36,730 nucleotides of DNA from Paenibacillus barengoltzii NBRC 101215 (GTDB taxonomy: Bacteria; Bacillota; Bacilli; Paenibacillales; Paenibacillaceae). The position numbers and the translations under genes were made by a program. Shown in pieces: positions 24,360-33,034 of the stretch (positions are counted from its first letter, which is position 1; each line of letters opens with the position of its first letter). The stretch covers positions 1 through 36,730 of the forward strand of contig NZ_BILV01000060.1 of the NCBI RefSeq assembly GCF_004000745.1. The letters are read 5' to 3'. The notes under the pieces were generated by a model. The model did no database searches, was not told the origin of the DNA, and was given only the letters and a program-made list of their open reading frames with translations.

Positions 24360-25145
24360 TCAGGTGGGTTCTGGGCAGAAGCCTGGACTTAGAGTGGATA
24401 AATATTGGGCGTAACCCGGATCGAGCTTCGCCAGTTCAGCAAAATAGCTCCCGATTCCATGATTGGTAGATAATGAAGTGTCGGCGAAGTACAAAGGATA
24501 CGAGACGGGGACATGTCGGTAATAGTAGGTTTTGGCTTGTTTGGGCAGCTTGAACACAGTTGGAGGGATGTGAGTCACCGCATCAAATTCATTATGAATC
24601 CGGTAGCTGTTGGGGACGTGCTGCGAAAAGGCCTGAACGAAATCCGGGTCTCCCACGCGAGGAGAACCAAACGTAAACAGGATGGGAACCCGGTTCGTAT
24701 TGACAGCGATATCCATTGCACATAGCGTGGCTAATGCGGCCCCTAGGCTGTGACCGGTGAGATATAGCGGTTTGTCTTCGGGAAGCCGACGCAGCGCGGA
24801 GTAGAGCTGGCGGCGGGCGGATGCATATATCCCGGTAAATCCCTTGTGTGTGCTGCCAGCATCCTTGGCCCATTTGAATTTCTGCTGGGTTGCGATGGCA
24901 TCAGCGATCCAATTGGAGGCCGAGCTTGTTCCACGGAAAGCAATGATGATCTCCTCCGGCGAATGCCAAATAAATCCGAAACGTTCCCATACTCCAATCA
25001 AAGATTTCGCTTCGAGCGTATCGTACAGCGCATAAGGAGGCGGAAGAACAAATGAACTGTCTGGATTTTTGAATTGCGCATAGGTCTGGCTGCACACCGC
25101 GGCTAAGAACATCGCACGCTGGACTTGATTCTGGTTAAGCTCCAT
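24360..25145 (-). CDS. Class 3 lipase family protein
   Basis: A 261-residue alpha/beta hydrolase of the fungal-type lipase 3 family. The nucleophile elbow LTGHSLGAAL (Ser about 133), the Asp in NEFDAVTHIP (about 188) and the His in STNHGIGSY (about 229) complete the triad; IIIAFRGTSS is the usual oxyanion strand. No signal peptide is visible, so it is likely intracellular or exported in a non-standard way. The start at 25145 (MELNQNQ) is set by AAGGAGGG seven bases upstream, and ATG 25148 is adjacent. A frame extending to 25283 would run over the promoter of the divergent GNAT gene and is rejected. Confidence 0.85.
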   Translation of the reverse strand: MELNQNQVQRAMFLAAVCSQTYAQFKNPDSSFVLPPPYALYDTLEAKSLIGVWERFGFIWHSPEEIIIAFRGTSSASNWIADAIATQQKFKWAKDAGSTHKGFTGIYASARRQLYSALRRLPEDKPLYLTGHSLGAALATLCAMDIAVNTNRVPILFTFGSPRVGDPDFVQAFSQHVPNSYRIHNEFDAVTHIPPTVFKLPKQAKTYYYRHVPVSYPLYFADTSLSTNHGIGSYFAELAKLDPGYAQYLSTLSPGFCPEPT

Positions 25146-25275
25146 CATCCACCCTCCTTGCGTCTTCCTGCTTTCAAATATATTAAGCGGGAGGAAGGAA
25201 GATGCTATAGTGCGCCATTGACCCGGTCTTATATAATAGGGACGACTGGAAATAACTATCGGCGGAGGACCCCAT

Positions 25276-26184
25276 ATGGACATTCAGATATCGGCCTTAA
25301 GTTCGGAGCGGCTGGAGGACTTCAAGGCGTATTGCCGGAAGCATCGTCAGGAGGTCGACGATTCCTTCCTGTATGAAGAGGATTTGACGGAATTTCAAAT
25401 TCACGAAGAACACCCCACCTATATCGCTGTTAATAGGGAGGGAGAGTTGATTGGCACTGCTTCCATTATTGCTGATGCCTATCAGCGGAAAGGCCTGCAG
25501 GCGCGTTTTCGCATTTTGCATAGCGAGACGGGAGATCTGGCGGTGTATCGGCGCTTGCTTGACGAAATCGTGAAGCATGGCGAGGGCTTGGACAAGATGT
25601 TTATTTTTGTCCCGTCCGTCAATCCCGGGCTGATGGAGATCGTTCCGCAGCTTGGTTTTCAGGTGGAGCGGTACTCCTTCCTGTTGGTGAACGAGCAGCT
25701 GGAGCCTGTGCCCTATGAAATTCCGAAAGGCTACAGTCTGCGCGGGTTTCGTCCCGGGGAGGACGAGGGAGCCTGGTGCGCCGTGCGGAACGCCGGCTTC
25801 TCCCAGTTAAAAGGCAGCCAGACACCGATCACACCGGATATGGCGGCGAAGTATGCCAAGGAGGCGGATTATCTGGACGGCGGGATGATCTTCTTGGTTC
25901 ATGAGGGACGGCCGGTCGGCATCGTGCGCTGTTCGGACGATGAATATCTGGATGCGCCGATCATGAACATCGGTTCGTTGGCGCTTCTCCCTGAATATCA
26001 GGGGAAGGGGCTGGGACGTCTGCTGCTGCGGCGGGCCATGGAGTTTGGCCGGGAAAGCGGCTATCACCGGACTATCCTGTGCGTGAATGCGGAAAATGAA
26101 CGGGCGAAGGCCTTATATCTTCAAGAAGGATTCAAAGAGGTGGAATACGCTGTGAATTATCGGCTGGATCTGCGGTGTCGGTGA
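25276..26184 (+). CDS. Tandem GNAT acetyltransferase
   Basis: A 302-residue protein built from two GNAT folds. The first (about 1-140) keeps the fold but has a weak acetyl-CoA loop. The second (about 150-300) has the full motif A, IGSLALLPEYQGKGLGRLLL, and a typical C-terminal ending (NERAKALYLQEGF). Two-domain enzymes of this shape occur in mycothiol-synthase-like proteins, but this organism type does not make mycothiol, so the substrate is unknown. GGCGGAGG precedes the ATG. A TATAAT (25232-25237) gives a possible promoter without a good -35. Confidence 0.85.
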   Translation: MDIQISALSSERLEDFKAYCRKHRQEVDDSFLYEEDLTEFQIHEEHPTYIAVNREGELIGTASIIADAYQRKGLQARFRILHSETGDLAVYRRLLDEIVKHGEGLDKMFIFVPSVNPGLMEIVPQLGFQVERYSFLLVNEQLEPVPYEIPKGYSLRGFRPGEDEGAWCAVRNAGFSQLKGSQTPITPDMAAKYAKEADYLDGGMIFLVHEGRPVGIVRCSDDEYLDAPIMNIGSLALLPEYQGKGLGRLLLRRAMEFGRESGYHRTILCVNAENERAKALYLQEGFKEVEYAVNYRLDLRCR

Positions 26185-26185
26185 G

Positions 26186-26213
26186 CGGCGGGAGTCCGCC
26201 GGTTCACTTTTTT
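26186..26213 (+). terminator. Probable terminator after the GNAT gene
   Basis: A 6-base-pair GC stem (CGGCGG-GAGT-CCGCCG) is followed after six bases by TTTTTT. The gap makes it weaker than the others in the window. Confidence 0.5.
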
Positions 26214-26263
26214 GTAACCGCTGTCATCAGGAGTGAACATTCATGGAAGCTGGGGGGATCGAT

Positions 26264-27823
26264 ATGAGAGAGCTTTGCCGGGTTCTGATCGTTGATGACG
26301 AGCTGTTGGTACGGCAGGGGATTAAGCACCATCTGGATTGGGAGCAGCAAGGATTTCAAATTGTCGGCGAAGCAGCGAATGGCAAAGAGGCGTTAAAGCT
26401 GGTGGAGCAACTGTCACCGCATATCGTCATTACGGATATTGTCATGCCGGTGATGGATGGGGAGGAATTTACCCGCGTGCTGAAAGCCCGTTACCCGCAG
26501 GTCGAGGTGATTGTGCTCAGCAGCTTTGGGGAGTTCGAGTATGTGCGTTCCACATTCCAGAGCGGTGTCGCGGACTACATCCTCAAGCCCAAGTTGGAGA
26601 CGGAGGAGCTGTTGCAGGTACTGCAAAGAACTGCCCGCAAAATTCCCGGGCTGGCGCTCCAGGAAGCTGTGCGCGGTGACCTGCCGCTCGTCCGTTTGCT
26701 TGAACGGCTGATTGACGGATACGCGCCGGAGGAGGGGGATGCACGGCTGGCGGCAGCTTTCCCCTACGAGCGGTTCCTGCTGACCGGCACGGATGCCGGG
26801 TGGATGGCCGGGGAGCCGGAAGGGTACCTGGAGGGACTTGCGGCAGGGCTCGAAAGCCGATTACAGGAGCTGTCTGTTCCGGTGCGGCTCCAAAGTATTG
26901 TTACCGGGGACAAACGGTTGCTGATGCTGCTGAATTTTTCCGATGCCGACAGCCAGGAAGTGATCGAGGCGATTCGCGAGTACGCGCGGAACAAGGCGGA
27001 GGCGATGCCGGAGACAACGTGGGTGATCGGCAGCGAATTTGCGGAGCTAAACGATTTGGGGAGTATGTATCGGGAGGATTGGCTGAAGCTGCTGAGCTAT
27101 CGGTTTTATTTTCCGGGGATAACCGTCCTACAGGCGGATGAGTTGCCCCCAGCTCGCGGTCTTCCTGCGTTCGATATGAAGGAATTACTGTCCGGGCTGA
27201 AGCGGGGGCAGGCGGAGGAAGTTTTTGCACGAATGCGAGAACTTGCCGCCGAAGCGGCCGGTTGTTACTTGCAAACGCCATTTGAATTCAAATCGTTCCT
27301 GGGGAATGCGGTCTTCCATGTCACCCTTGCTGCCTTGGAGCTTCATCGTGAGGCGAAGGAACTGGACGGGTTAAAATACGCTTACTTCAAAGCGATCGAT
27401 GAAGCGCAGGATGCGACGGGTGCTCTGCAGGCGTTTAACACGTTCTTAAGCGAAGTAGAATCGATCGTTGCCGCCCGCGTTCCGCTCCCCGGCGACGGTA
27501 ACATGAAGCTGCTGCTCGACTATATCGACGAGCACTATGGCGAGCCGCTCACTTTAACCTCGCTTAGTCGGCATTTTCACTTTAATCCGTCGTATTTATC
27601 GAGTTATTTCTCCGCTCACAATGATGAGGGGTTCAGCGAATATTTGAACCGGGTTCGGATTGCCAAGGCGATGGAACTGCTGCGTTCAGATGGATTGCCG
27701 ATCTCGGAAATCGGCAGCCGCGTCGGTTATTCGGACCCGAGTTATTTCACCAAAGTGTTCAAAAAACATACGGGATTGTCGCCGCGGGAATACCGGCGGC
27801 AGCAGCTCGCCAAGAGGGGATGA
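26264..27823 (+). CDS. YesN-type response regulator with AraC DNA-binding domain
   Basis: A 519-residue regulator. The receiver domain is complete: acidic pair VDDE near residue 10, phospho-acceptor Asp 58 (IVITDIVMPVMDG), switch Ser in VLSSFGEF, and Lys in ILKPKL. A long variable middle follows. The C-terminal 100 residues are a double AraC helix-turn-helix (LTLTSLSRHFHFNPSYLSSYF and ISEIGSRVGYSDPSYFTKVFKKHTG). Both ATG 26264 (after GGGGGG) and ATG 26243 (after AGGAG) are possible; I prefer 26264 because it starts at the receiver fold. The kinase gene begins three bases after the stop. Neighbouring transport genes suggest it activates the sugar operon at 29847. Confidence 0.9.
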   Translation: MRELCRVLIVDDELLVRQGIKHHLDWEQQGFQIVGEAANGKEALKLVEQLSPHIVITDIVMPVMDGEEFTRVLKARYPQVEVIVLSSFGEFEYVRSTFQSGVADYILKPKLETEELLQVLQRTARKIPGLALQEAVRGDLPLVRLLERLIDGYAPEEGDARLAAAFPYERFLLTGTDAGWMAGEPEGYLEGLAAGLESRLQELSVPVRLQSIVTGDKRLLMLLNFSDADSQEVIEAIREYARNKAEAMPETTWVIGSEFAELNDLGSMYREDWLKLLSYRFYFPGITVLQADELPPARGLPAFDMKELLSGLKRGQAEEVFARMRELAAEAAGCYLQTPFEFKSFLGNAVFHVTLAALELHREAKELDGLKYAYFKAIDEAQDATGALQAFNTFLSEVESIVAARVPLPGDGNMKLLLDYIDEHYGEPLTLTSLSRHFHFNPSYLSSYFSAHNDEGFSEYLNRVRIAKAMELLRSDGLPISEIGSRVGYSDPSYFTKVFKKHTGLSPREYRRQQLAKRG

Positions 27824-27826
27824 CGG

Positions 27827-29647
27827 ATGAAGTTGATCGAAAAATTTCGCCGCAGCCGTCTGATTTCCAAACTGTTCATCGTCATGACCGTCAGCATCGT
27901 TGCCGTGTGTCTGCTCACCTCGTTGATCACCATCCGCATGGCGGAGCGGCTGTTTGCTGAGACGTTCAGTATCACCAACGGGAAGGTATTAAATCAGATC
28001 AATACTGGACTGGAATCATTTAACGATTCCGTCGTTAACGCCGTCACGTTTGCCTCGCAAAGCGGTTCGGTGAAGACGTATCTCACCGGCGGGGATACGA
28101 ATTCGGTGGCGATGTCGAAGGTTTACTACCGCATGGCGGAGCAGATGGAGCAAATCTCGTCCAATCTGGGGGCATATGATGTTGCTGTCACCATTATCGG
28201 GGTTAATGGGCGCAGCTATTCCACCGATCCGAATTATTGGCCGGCGTCGCCGCAGGATCTTGCCGACGATCCGTTAACCCGCCAAGCTGCCGCCGAGCCG
28301 CTGCGAGTGTTGTACCAATACGATGAGCGGGACGGGAAAGCGGGCAAGGAACGGTTTATTGTGGCTACGAAAGCGTTGGTCGACCGAACCGGCGGGCTTA
28401 GTTACGGGATGCTCTATATCGCGATACGGGAGTCAGAGTTTCGGCGTTTTTTTGCCAACTTTACCAGCAACGGCAACGATGTTTTGGTGCTCGATCCTTC
28501 TGGAGTCGTGGTCTCCAGCAACCGCACGGAGCTGATCGGCGGCAAGTCGCCGGAGCTGCTACGCGATGTGGAGACGCTGAAGCGCGACCAGCTCGATTAT
28601 TTAAACGGTACAGCGTTTGGTCAAGATGCCATCATTCTGGCGAATGAGCTTCCGCCTTATCATTTCTATCTGGTGAATCTGATCGACCGGCAGTACACCG
28701 CCGGGCAGATCATGAACATCCGCCAACTGGCGCTGATCTGCTTGACTATCATTGGCGCTGCGCTGCTAGTTGTGTTCGTGATCTCACGCCGATTAACGCT
28801 GTCGTTAACCCGTCTGGTCCGGCTGATGTCGACCATCACAAAGAAGGATTTCCGCAATTATATCGCTGTCAGCGGCAGTTATGAGGTAAGAGAGCTGAGC
28901 AAGGCGTTTAACTACATGCTGGACGAACTGAACGATTATGTGCACCGGCTGCTGGAGACGCAGAAGGAGCAGCGGAACGCCGAGCTCGCCGCATTGCAGC
29001 GGCAGATCAACCCGCATTTTCTTTACAATACACTCGCTTCGATCAAGTTGTTGGTGCAGAAGGGCAATAAGGAGACGGCCGCCGAGACGATTAATGCGCT
29101 GATCTCCCTGCTGCAAAATACGATCAGCAATGCCAACGAAACGATCACGATCGAGCAGGAACTGGAGAACTTGAAAAACTACGTATTTATCAAGCAAGTC
29201 CGGTACGGCGACCGAATCAAGGTAAGCTATTTCGTGTCGCCTGACTGTATGCATTGCAAGGTTCCGAAGCTGATGCTTCAGCCGTTTATCGAAAACGCCT
29301 TTTTCCATGCGTTTAACGTCAAAACCGAAGGGACGATCTACATCCTGATCTCGAGAACAGAGCACTCGCTTGTGTGCGAAGTGGCAGACAACGGGGACGG
29401 AATGGAAAATGGCGGACAAGAACTAATGCTGGAGCAGCACACCTCTGACGAATCAGTTTCGGGCGCTTCCAAGGGGCGGAGACGGAAGCCTGCGGGTATT
29501 GGTATTCAGAACGTTAATCACCGAATCAAGCTGTTGTACGGAGAGTCCTACGGTGTACAGATCTCCAGTGTTAAAGGGCAAGGGACGCAAATTCGCATTG
29601 TGCTCCCGTTAATGGAGGAAACGGAGGTTACCGGGGATGCGGTCTAA
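27827..29647 (+). CDS. YesM-type sensor histidine kinase
   Basis: A 606-residue membrane kinase, partner of the preceding regulator. It has a membrane helix at about 12-38, an extracellular Cache-like sensor domain, a second helix at about 298-320, a HAMP linker, and a His_kinase domain with His about 397 in LQRQINPHFLYNTL. The ATPase part has N box LQPFIENAFFHA, VADNGDGM and GIGIQNVNHR. In Bacillales these pairs sit beside sugar ABC transporters and often sense the external sugar with the binding protein. AGAGGGG precedes the ATG. Confidence 0.92.
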   Translation: MKLIEKFRRSRLISKLFIVMTVSIVAVCLLTSLITIRMAERLFAETFSITNGKVLNQINTGLESFNDSVVNAVTFASQSGSVKTYLTGGDTNSVAMSKVYYRMAEQMEQISSNLGAYDVAVTIIGVNGRSYSTDPNYWPASPQDLADDPLTRQAAAEPLRVLYQYDERDGKAGKERFIVATKALVDRTGGLSYGMLYIAIRESEFRRFFANFTSNGNDVLVLDPSGVVVSSNRTELIGGKSPELLRDVETLKRDQLDYLNGTAFGQDAIILANELPPYHFYLVNLIDRQYTAGQIMNIRQLALICLTIIGAALLVVFVISRRLTLSLTRLVRLMSTITKKDFRNYIAVSGSYEVRELSKAFNYMLDELNDYVHRLLETQKEQRNAELAALQRQINPHFLYNTLASIKLLVQKGNKETAAETINALISLLQNTISNANETITIEQELENLKNYVFIKQVRYGDRIKVSYFVSPDCMHCKVPKLMLQPFIENAFFHAFNVKTEGTIYILISRTEHSLVCEVADNGDGMENGGQELMLEQHTSDESVSGASKGRRRKPAGIGIQNVNHRIKLLYGESYGVQISSVKGQGTQIRIVLPLMEETEVTGDAV

Positions 29648-29782
29648 AGATTTTTCCATTTTCCAAAAAATAGACCACTGCCGCGAAAGCCCCTCCTTCA
29701 CACGGACAAGAAAATCACCAAACCACACAAAGATATTCCTAACGGCCGGTTCGACCGCAATGCTATCCTAAAAGCGAGTAAA

Positions 29783-29817
29783 AGGAAGCGCTTACTTATA
29801 GGTTGAAAGCGCTGCCC
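29783..29817 (+). promoter_or_regulatory. Tandem cre-like (CcpA/LacI-type) boxes before the sugar operon
   Basis: AGGAAGCGCTTACT (29783-29796) and TGAAAGCGCTGCCC (29804-29817) match the catabolite element TGNAANCGNTNNCA, the second failing only at its last position. Their centres are 21 bases apart. They lie 30-64 bases before the binding-protein start, in a 199-base gap where no confident promoter is seen. Glucose repression by CcpA is the likely meaning. Confidence 0.55.
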
Positions 29818-29846
29818 ATCATTAAACACGAGGGGGATGAACCGAA

Positions 29847-31199
29847 ATGAGAAAAAGCTTGATTGTGCTGCTAGCCAGTTTACTGCTAACGCTGGTGGTG
29901 TCTGCTTGTTCCGGAGGTTCCGGAACTTCAGGAAACGGTGGGAACGCGGCAAATCCAGGTAATTCAGCCGATTCGAGTGCAGGAGACGGCGGGGGAGCGT
30001 CGCAAGGCAGCCAGGAAATCACGGTTTGGGCTTGGGATCCCAACTTCAACATTGCGGCATTGAACCTGGCCAAAGAACGCTATGAAGCGAAGCATCCCGA
30101 CGTGAAGGTGAACATCGTAGAATATGCGCAGGACGATATCGTGCAGAAGTTGAACACCGGGCTCAATTCGGGAACAACCAAAGGGCTACCCAATATTGTG
30201 CTGATTGAAGACTACCGGGCGCAAAACTTCCTGCAGGCTTATCCGGATGCATTCCGTGATATGTCTGATGTGATCAAAGCAGAGGATTTCGCCGAGTACA
30301 AAATCGGGCCAACCAGCTATAACGGCAAGCAATACGGCGTTCCGTTCGATTCCGGAGCAACAGGGCTGTATGTGCGGACGGATTACCTGGAGCAAGCAGG
30401 TTATACCTTGGACGATGTGACGAACATCGATTGGAACCAATATATCGAAATCGGCAAGAAGATCAAAGAAGTTACCGGCAAAGATATGCTGACTCAAGAT
30501 CCCAACGACCTCGGGTTAATTCGGGTGATGGCGCAGTCAGCAGGAGAGTGGTATCTGAAGGAGGACGGCAAAACGCCAAACTTGGCGGACAATCCGGTAA
30601 TCAAGGAAGCGCTGGAAACGTACAAAGCGATGTTTGATGCGAATATCGTCAAGATGAATTCGGACTGGAGCCAATTCCTGGCGGCCTTTAACAACGGAGA
30701 TGTCGCGACCGTGCCTACAGGTAACTGGATTACGCCGTCCGTCAAAGCCGAGGCCTCCCAATCCGGCAAATGGGCGGTTGTCCCAACGCCGAAACTGGCG
30801 GGCAGCGCCAATTCCGTGAACGCCTCGAGCCTTGGCGGCAGTTCATGGTATGTCATGAACCTGGACGGTCAGGACGCGGCAGCGAATTTCCTCGCGGAAA
30901 CGTTTGGTTCGGACAGCGAATTCTACTCCCTGCTGCTGGAGAAGATCGGTGCGATTGGTTCGCTGAAGGCAGCCTCCAGCGGTTCTGCTTATGATAAAGC
31001 CGATGATTTCTTTGGCGGCCAGAAGATTTATGCAGATTTCGCGAAGTGGACGGAAGAAGTGCCTAAGGTCAATTACGGGCTGCACACCTATGCGATTGAG
31101 GACATTCTGGTCATCGAAGTTCAAAATTACTTAAACGGCAAAGATGTGGACAGCGTCATGCGCGACGCTCAAGCTCAGGCTGAATCCCAGCTGCAATAA
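29847..31199 (+). CDS. Family 1 sugar-binding lipoprotein of an ABC importer
   Basis: A 450-residue extracellular lipoprotein with signal peptide and lipobox (VVSAC) and a Gly/Ser/Asn-rich linker at 25-52. The mature part begins EITVWAWDPNFN and follows the usual family 1 pattern (YNGKQYGVPFDSGATGLYVR, DVATVPTGNWI). GAGGGGGA precedes the ATG. With the next two genes it forms a complete binding-protein/permease set lacking the ATPase. The neighbouring MelA-like gene points to an alpha-galactoside such as melibiose or raffinose; sequence alone does not fix the ligand. A hairpin separates it from the permease genes, a common way to make more binding protein than permease. Confidence 0.88.
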   Translation: MRKSLIVLLASLLLTLVVSACSGGSGTSGNGGNAANPGNSADSSAGDGGGASQGSQEITVWAWDPNFNIAALNLAKERYEAKHPDVKVNIVEYAQDDIVQKLNTGLNSGTTKGLPNIVLIEDYRAQNFLQAYPDAFRDMSDVIKAEDFAEYKIGPTSYNGKQYGVPFDSGATGLYVRTDYLEQAGYTLDDVTNIDWNQYIEIGKKIKEVTGKDMLTQDPNDLGLIRVMAQSAGEWYLKEDGKTPNLADNPVIKEALETYKAMFDANIVKMNSDWSQFLAAFNNGDVATVPTGNWITPSVKAEASQSGKWAVVPTPKLAGSANSVNASSLGGSSWYVMNLDGQDAAANFLAETFGSDSEFYSLLLEKIGAIGSLKAASSGSAYDKADDFFGGQKIYADFAKWTEEVPKVNYGLHTYAIEDILVIEVQNYLNGKDVDSVMRDAQAQAESQLQ

Positions 31200-31219
31200 G
31201 CGAAGCGAAAGGAACTAAT

Positions 31220-31252
31220 GAAACCTTGGGCTGTTCCCAGTTCCAAGGTTTC
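31220..31252 (+). other. Intercistronic hairpin between binding-protein and permease genes
   Basis: A perfect 10-base-pair stem (GAAACCTTGG / CCAAGGTTTC) with a 13-base loop in the 103-base gap, without a T-run. It probably protects the upstream mRNA end or causes partial termination rather than full stop. Confidence 0.55.
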
Positions 31253-31302
31253 ACTGGTTCTGAGGCGGCCTTGCGGACTACAAAGAGAAGGAGATGAAAT
31301 CA

Positions 31303-32199
31303 ATGAGAGCATCCGGGCCTGCACTTCGCTTGCGCTGGAAAACTTCGATTATCGGTTGGTCTTTTGTCATTGTTGCGGTGCTGATGATCGCTTGGTTTTA
31401 TTTCTATCCGATGATCCAAGCCTTCATCCTATCACTGCAAACCGGCACCGGTTCGAACCTGACCTATCACGGGCTGGGGAATTACCGGCGGTTGTTTACA
31501 GACTCCATGTTCCTGACCGCGGTCAAAAATACATTGATTTACCTGGTTGTTCAGGTGCCGATCATGGTGTTGTTGGCTTTGGTGCTGTCCGTCGTGTTAA
31601 ATGACCGGAATTTGAAGTGGAAAGGCTTCTTCCGCACGGCAATTTTCCTGCCTTGCATCACGTCACTGGTCGCGTACTCGGTCATTTTCAAGTATCTGTT
31701 TGCAGGCGACGGATTAGTGAATCTGATGCTGCTGCATTTGCACCTCATATCCGAACCGATCCCCTGGATCACCGACCCGTTCTGGGCGAAGGTGACGATC
31801 ATTATCGCGATCACTTGGCGTTGGACCGGATATAACATGATTTTTTACCTATCAGGGATTCAAAATATCGAGCCGACGATTTACGAAGCGGCCAAAATCG
31901 ACGGGGCGTCGGCGGTGACGCAGTTTTTCCGGATTACGATTCCGCTCCTGAAACCGATCATCTTGTTTACTTCAATCACTTCGACCATCGGCACGTTGCA
32001 GCTGTTCGACGAAGTGATGAACATTACGCAGGGCGGACCTGGGAACGCCAGCTCTACGATCTCGCAGTACATCTACAATCTCTCGTTTAAATACTCGGCA
32101 AATTTCGGGTATGCGGCAACGGTGTCGTATTCCATTGTCGTGATGATCATACTCTTATCCATCATCCAGTTTAAAGTGGCAGGTGATCGCGATGCTTAG
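31303..32199 (+). CDS. UgpA/AmyD-type sugar ABC permease
   Basis: A 298-residue membrane permease with six helices and the EAA loop YEAAKIDGASAVTQFFRITIPLLKP. ATG 31303 is chosen because AAGGAG lies nine bases upstream; the in-frame ATG at 31294 directly abuts that ribosome site and cannot use it. The end overlaps the next permease by eight bases, indicating coupled translation. Confidence 0.92.
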   Translation: MRASGPALRLRWKTSIIGWSFVIVAVLMIAWFYFYPMIQAFILSLQTGTGSNLTYHGLGNYRRLFTDSMFLTAVKNTLIYLVVQVPIMVLLALVLSVVLNDRNLKWKGFFRTAIFLPCITSLVAYSVIFKYLFAGDGLVNLMLLHLHLISEPIPWITDPFWAKVTIIIAITWRWTGYNMIFYLSGIQNIEPTIYEAAKIDGASAVTQFFRITIPLLKPIILFTSITSTIGTLQLFDEVMNITQGGPGNASSTISQYIYNLSFKYSANFGYAATVSYSIVVMIILLSIIQFKVAGDRDA

Positions 32200-33019
32200 A
32201 GCGGCCAAACGATTTTCGATGTATGCCTTCCTCGCTGTGGCGGCGTTTGTCTCGATTTTTCCGTTTCTATGGATCATCGTGAGCTCAACGAACCCGTCGG
32301 TGGACGTCACCCGGGGCAAGCTGCTGCCGGGCTCCCATTTTGGGGCAAACCTGCGCAACCTGCTGGATTCCGTTGATATCCTAAATGCGCTTAAGAATTC
32401 GCTGGCCGTCTCCGTCTCCACGACGCTGCTCGCCCTGCTGATCGCTTCACTGGCGGGTTATGGCTTCGAGATTTACCGCAGCAAAGCGAAGGACATGGTA
32501 TTTAACGTGCTGCTGCTGTCGATGATGCTGCCTTTTGCGGCTTTGATGGTGCCGCTCTACCGCATGTTCGGCCGAATTACCAATCTATTGCCCTTGATCG
32601 GTATCGACACGCTGGCCGCGGTTGTGCTGCCGACGATGACGACAGCGTTTCTGATCTTCTTCTTCCGCCAGAGCACCAAGATGTTCCCGAAGGAGCTGCT
32701 GGAAGCGGGCCGGATCGACGGTTTATCCGAGCTGGGGATGTTCTTCCGCGTTTATGTGCCTACGATGAAGACAACGTATGCGGCAGCGGCGATTATCACG
32801 TTTATGAGCAGCTGGAACAACTATATGTGGCCGCTGATCGTGCTGCAGACGCCACAGAAGCAGACGGTGCCGCTGCTGATCTCGACGCTGGGTTCCAGCT
32901 ACTCACCGGATTACGGACTGATCATGCTGGCGATCGTTATTTCAACGCTTCCGACGGCCATGGTATTCTTCGTGATGCAGAAGCATTTTGTGGCCGGGAT
33001 GATCGGGTCGGTCAAATAA
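32192..33019 (+). CDS. UgpE/AmyC-type sugar ABC permease
   Basis: A 275-residue permease, second half of the channel, with the EAA loop LEAGRIDGLSELGMFFRVYVPTMK and the typical ending QKHFVAGMIGSVK. ATG 32192 follows AGGTGAT; GTG 32183 is a three-codon longer alternative. It ends 15 bases from the convergent GH4 gene with no terminator visible between them, so the two transcripts may overlap. Confidence 0.92.
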   Translation: MLRAAKRFSMYAFLAVAAFVSIFPFLWIIVSSTNPSVDVTRGKLLPGSHFGANLRNLLDSVDILNALKNSLAVSVSTTLLALLIASLAGYGFEIYRSKAKDMVFNVLLLSMMLPFAALMVPLYRMFGRITNLLPLIGIDTLAAVVLPTMTTAFLIFFFRQSTKMFPKELLEAGRIDGLSELGMFFRVYVPTMKTTYAAAAIITFMSSWNNYMWPLIVLQTPQKQTVPLLISTLGSSYSPDYGLIMLAIVISTLPTAMVFFVMQKHFVAGMIGSVK

Positions 33020-33034
33020 TTGAGAGACTCGCCA

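Noticed and set aside
25146-25283. N-terminal extension of the lipase
   Set aside because: It would overlap the start of the divergent GNAT gene; the proper ribosome site AAGGAGGG lies before the internal ATG.
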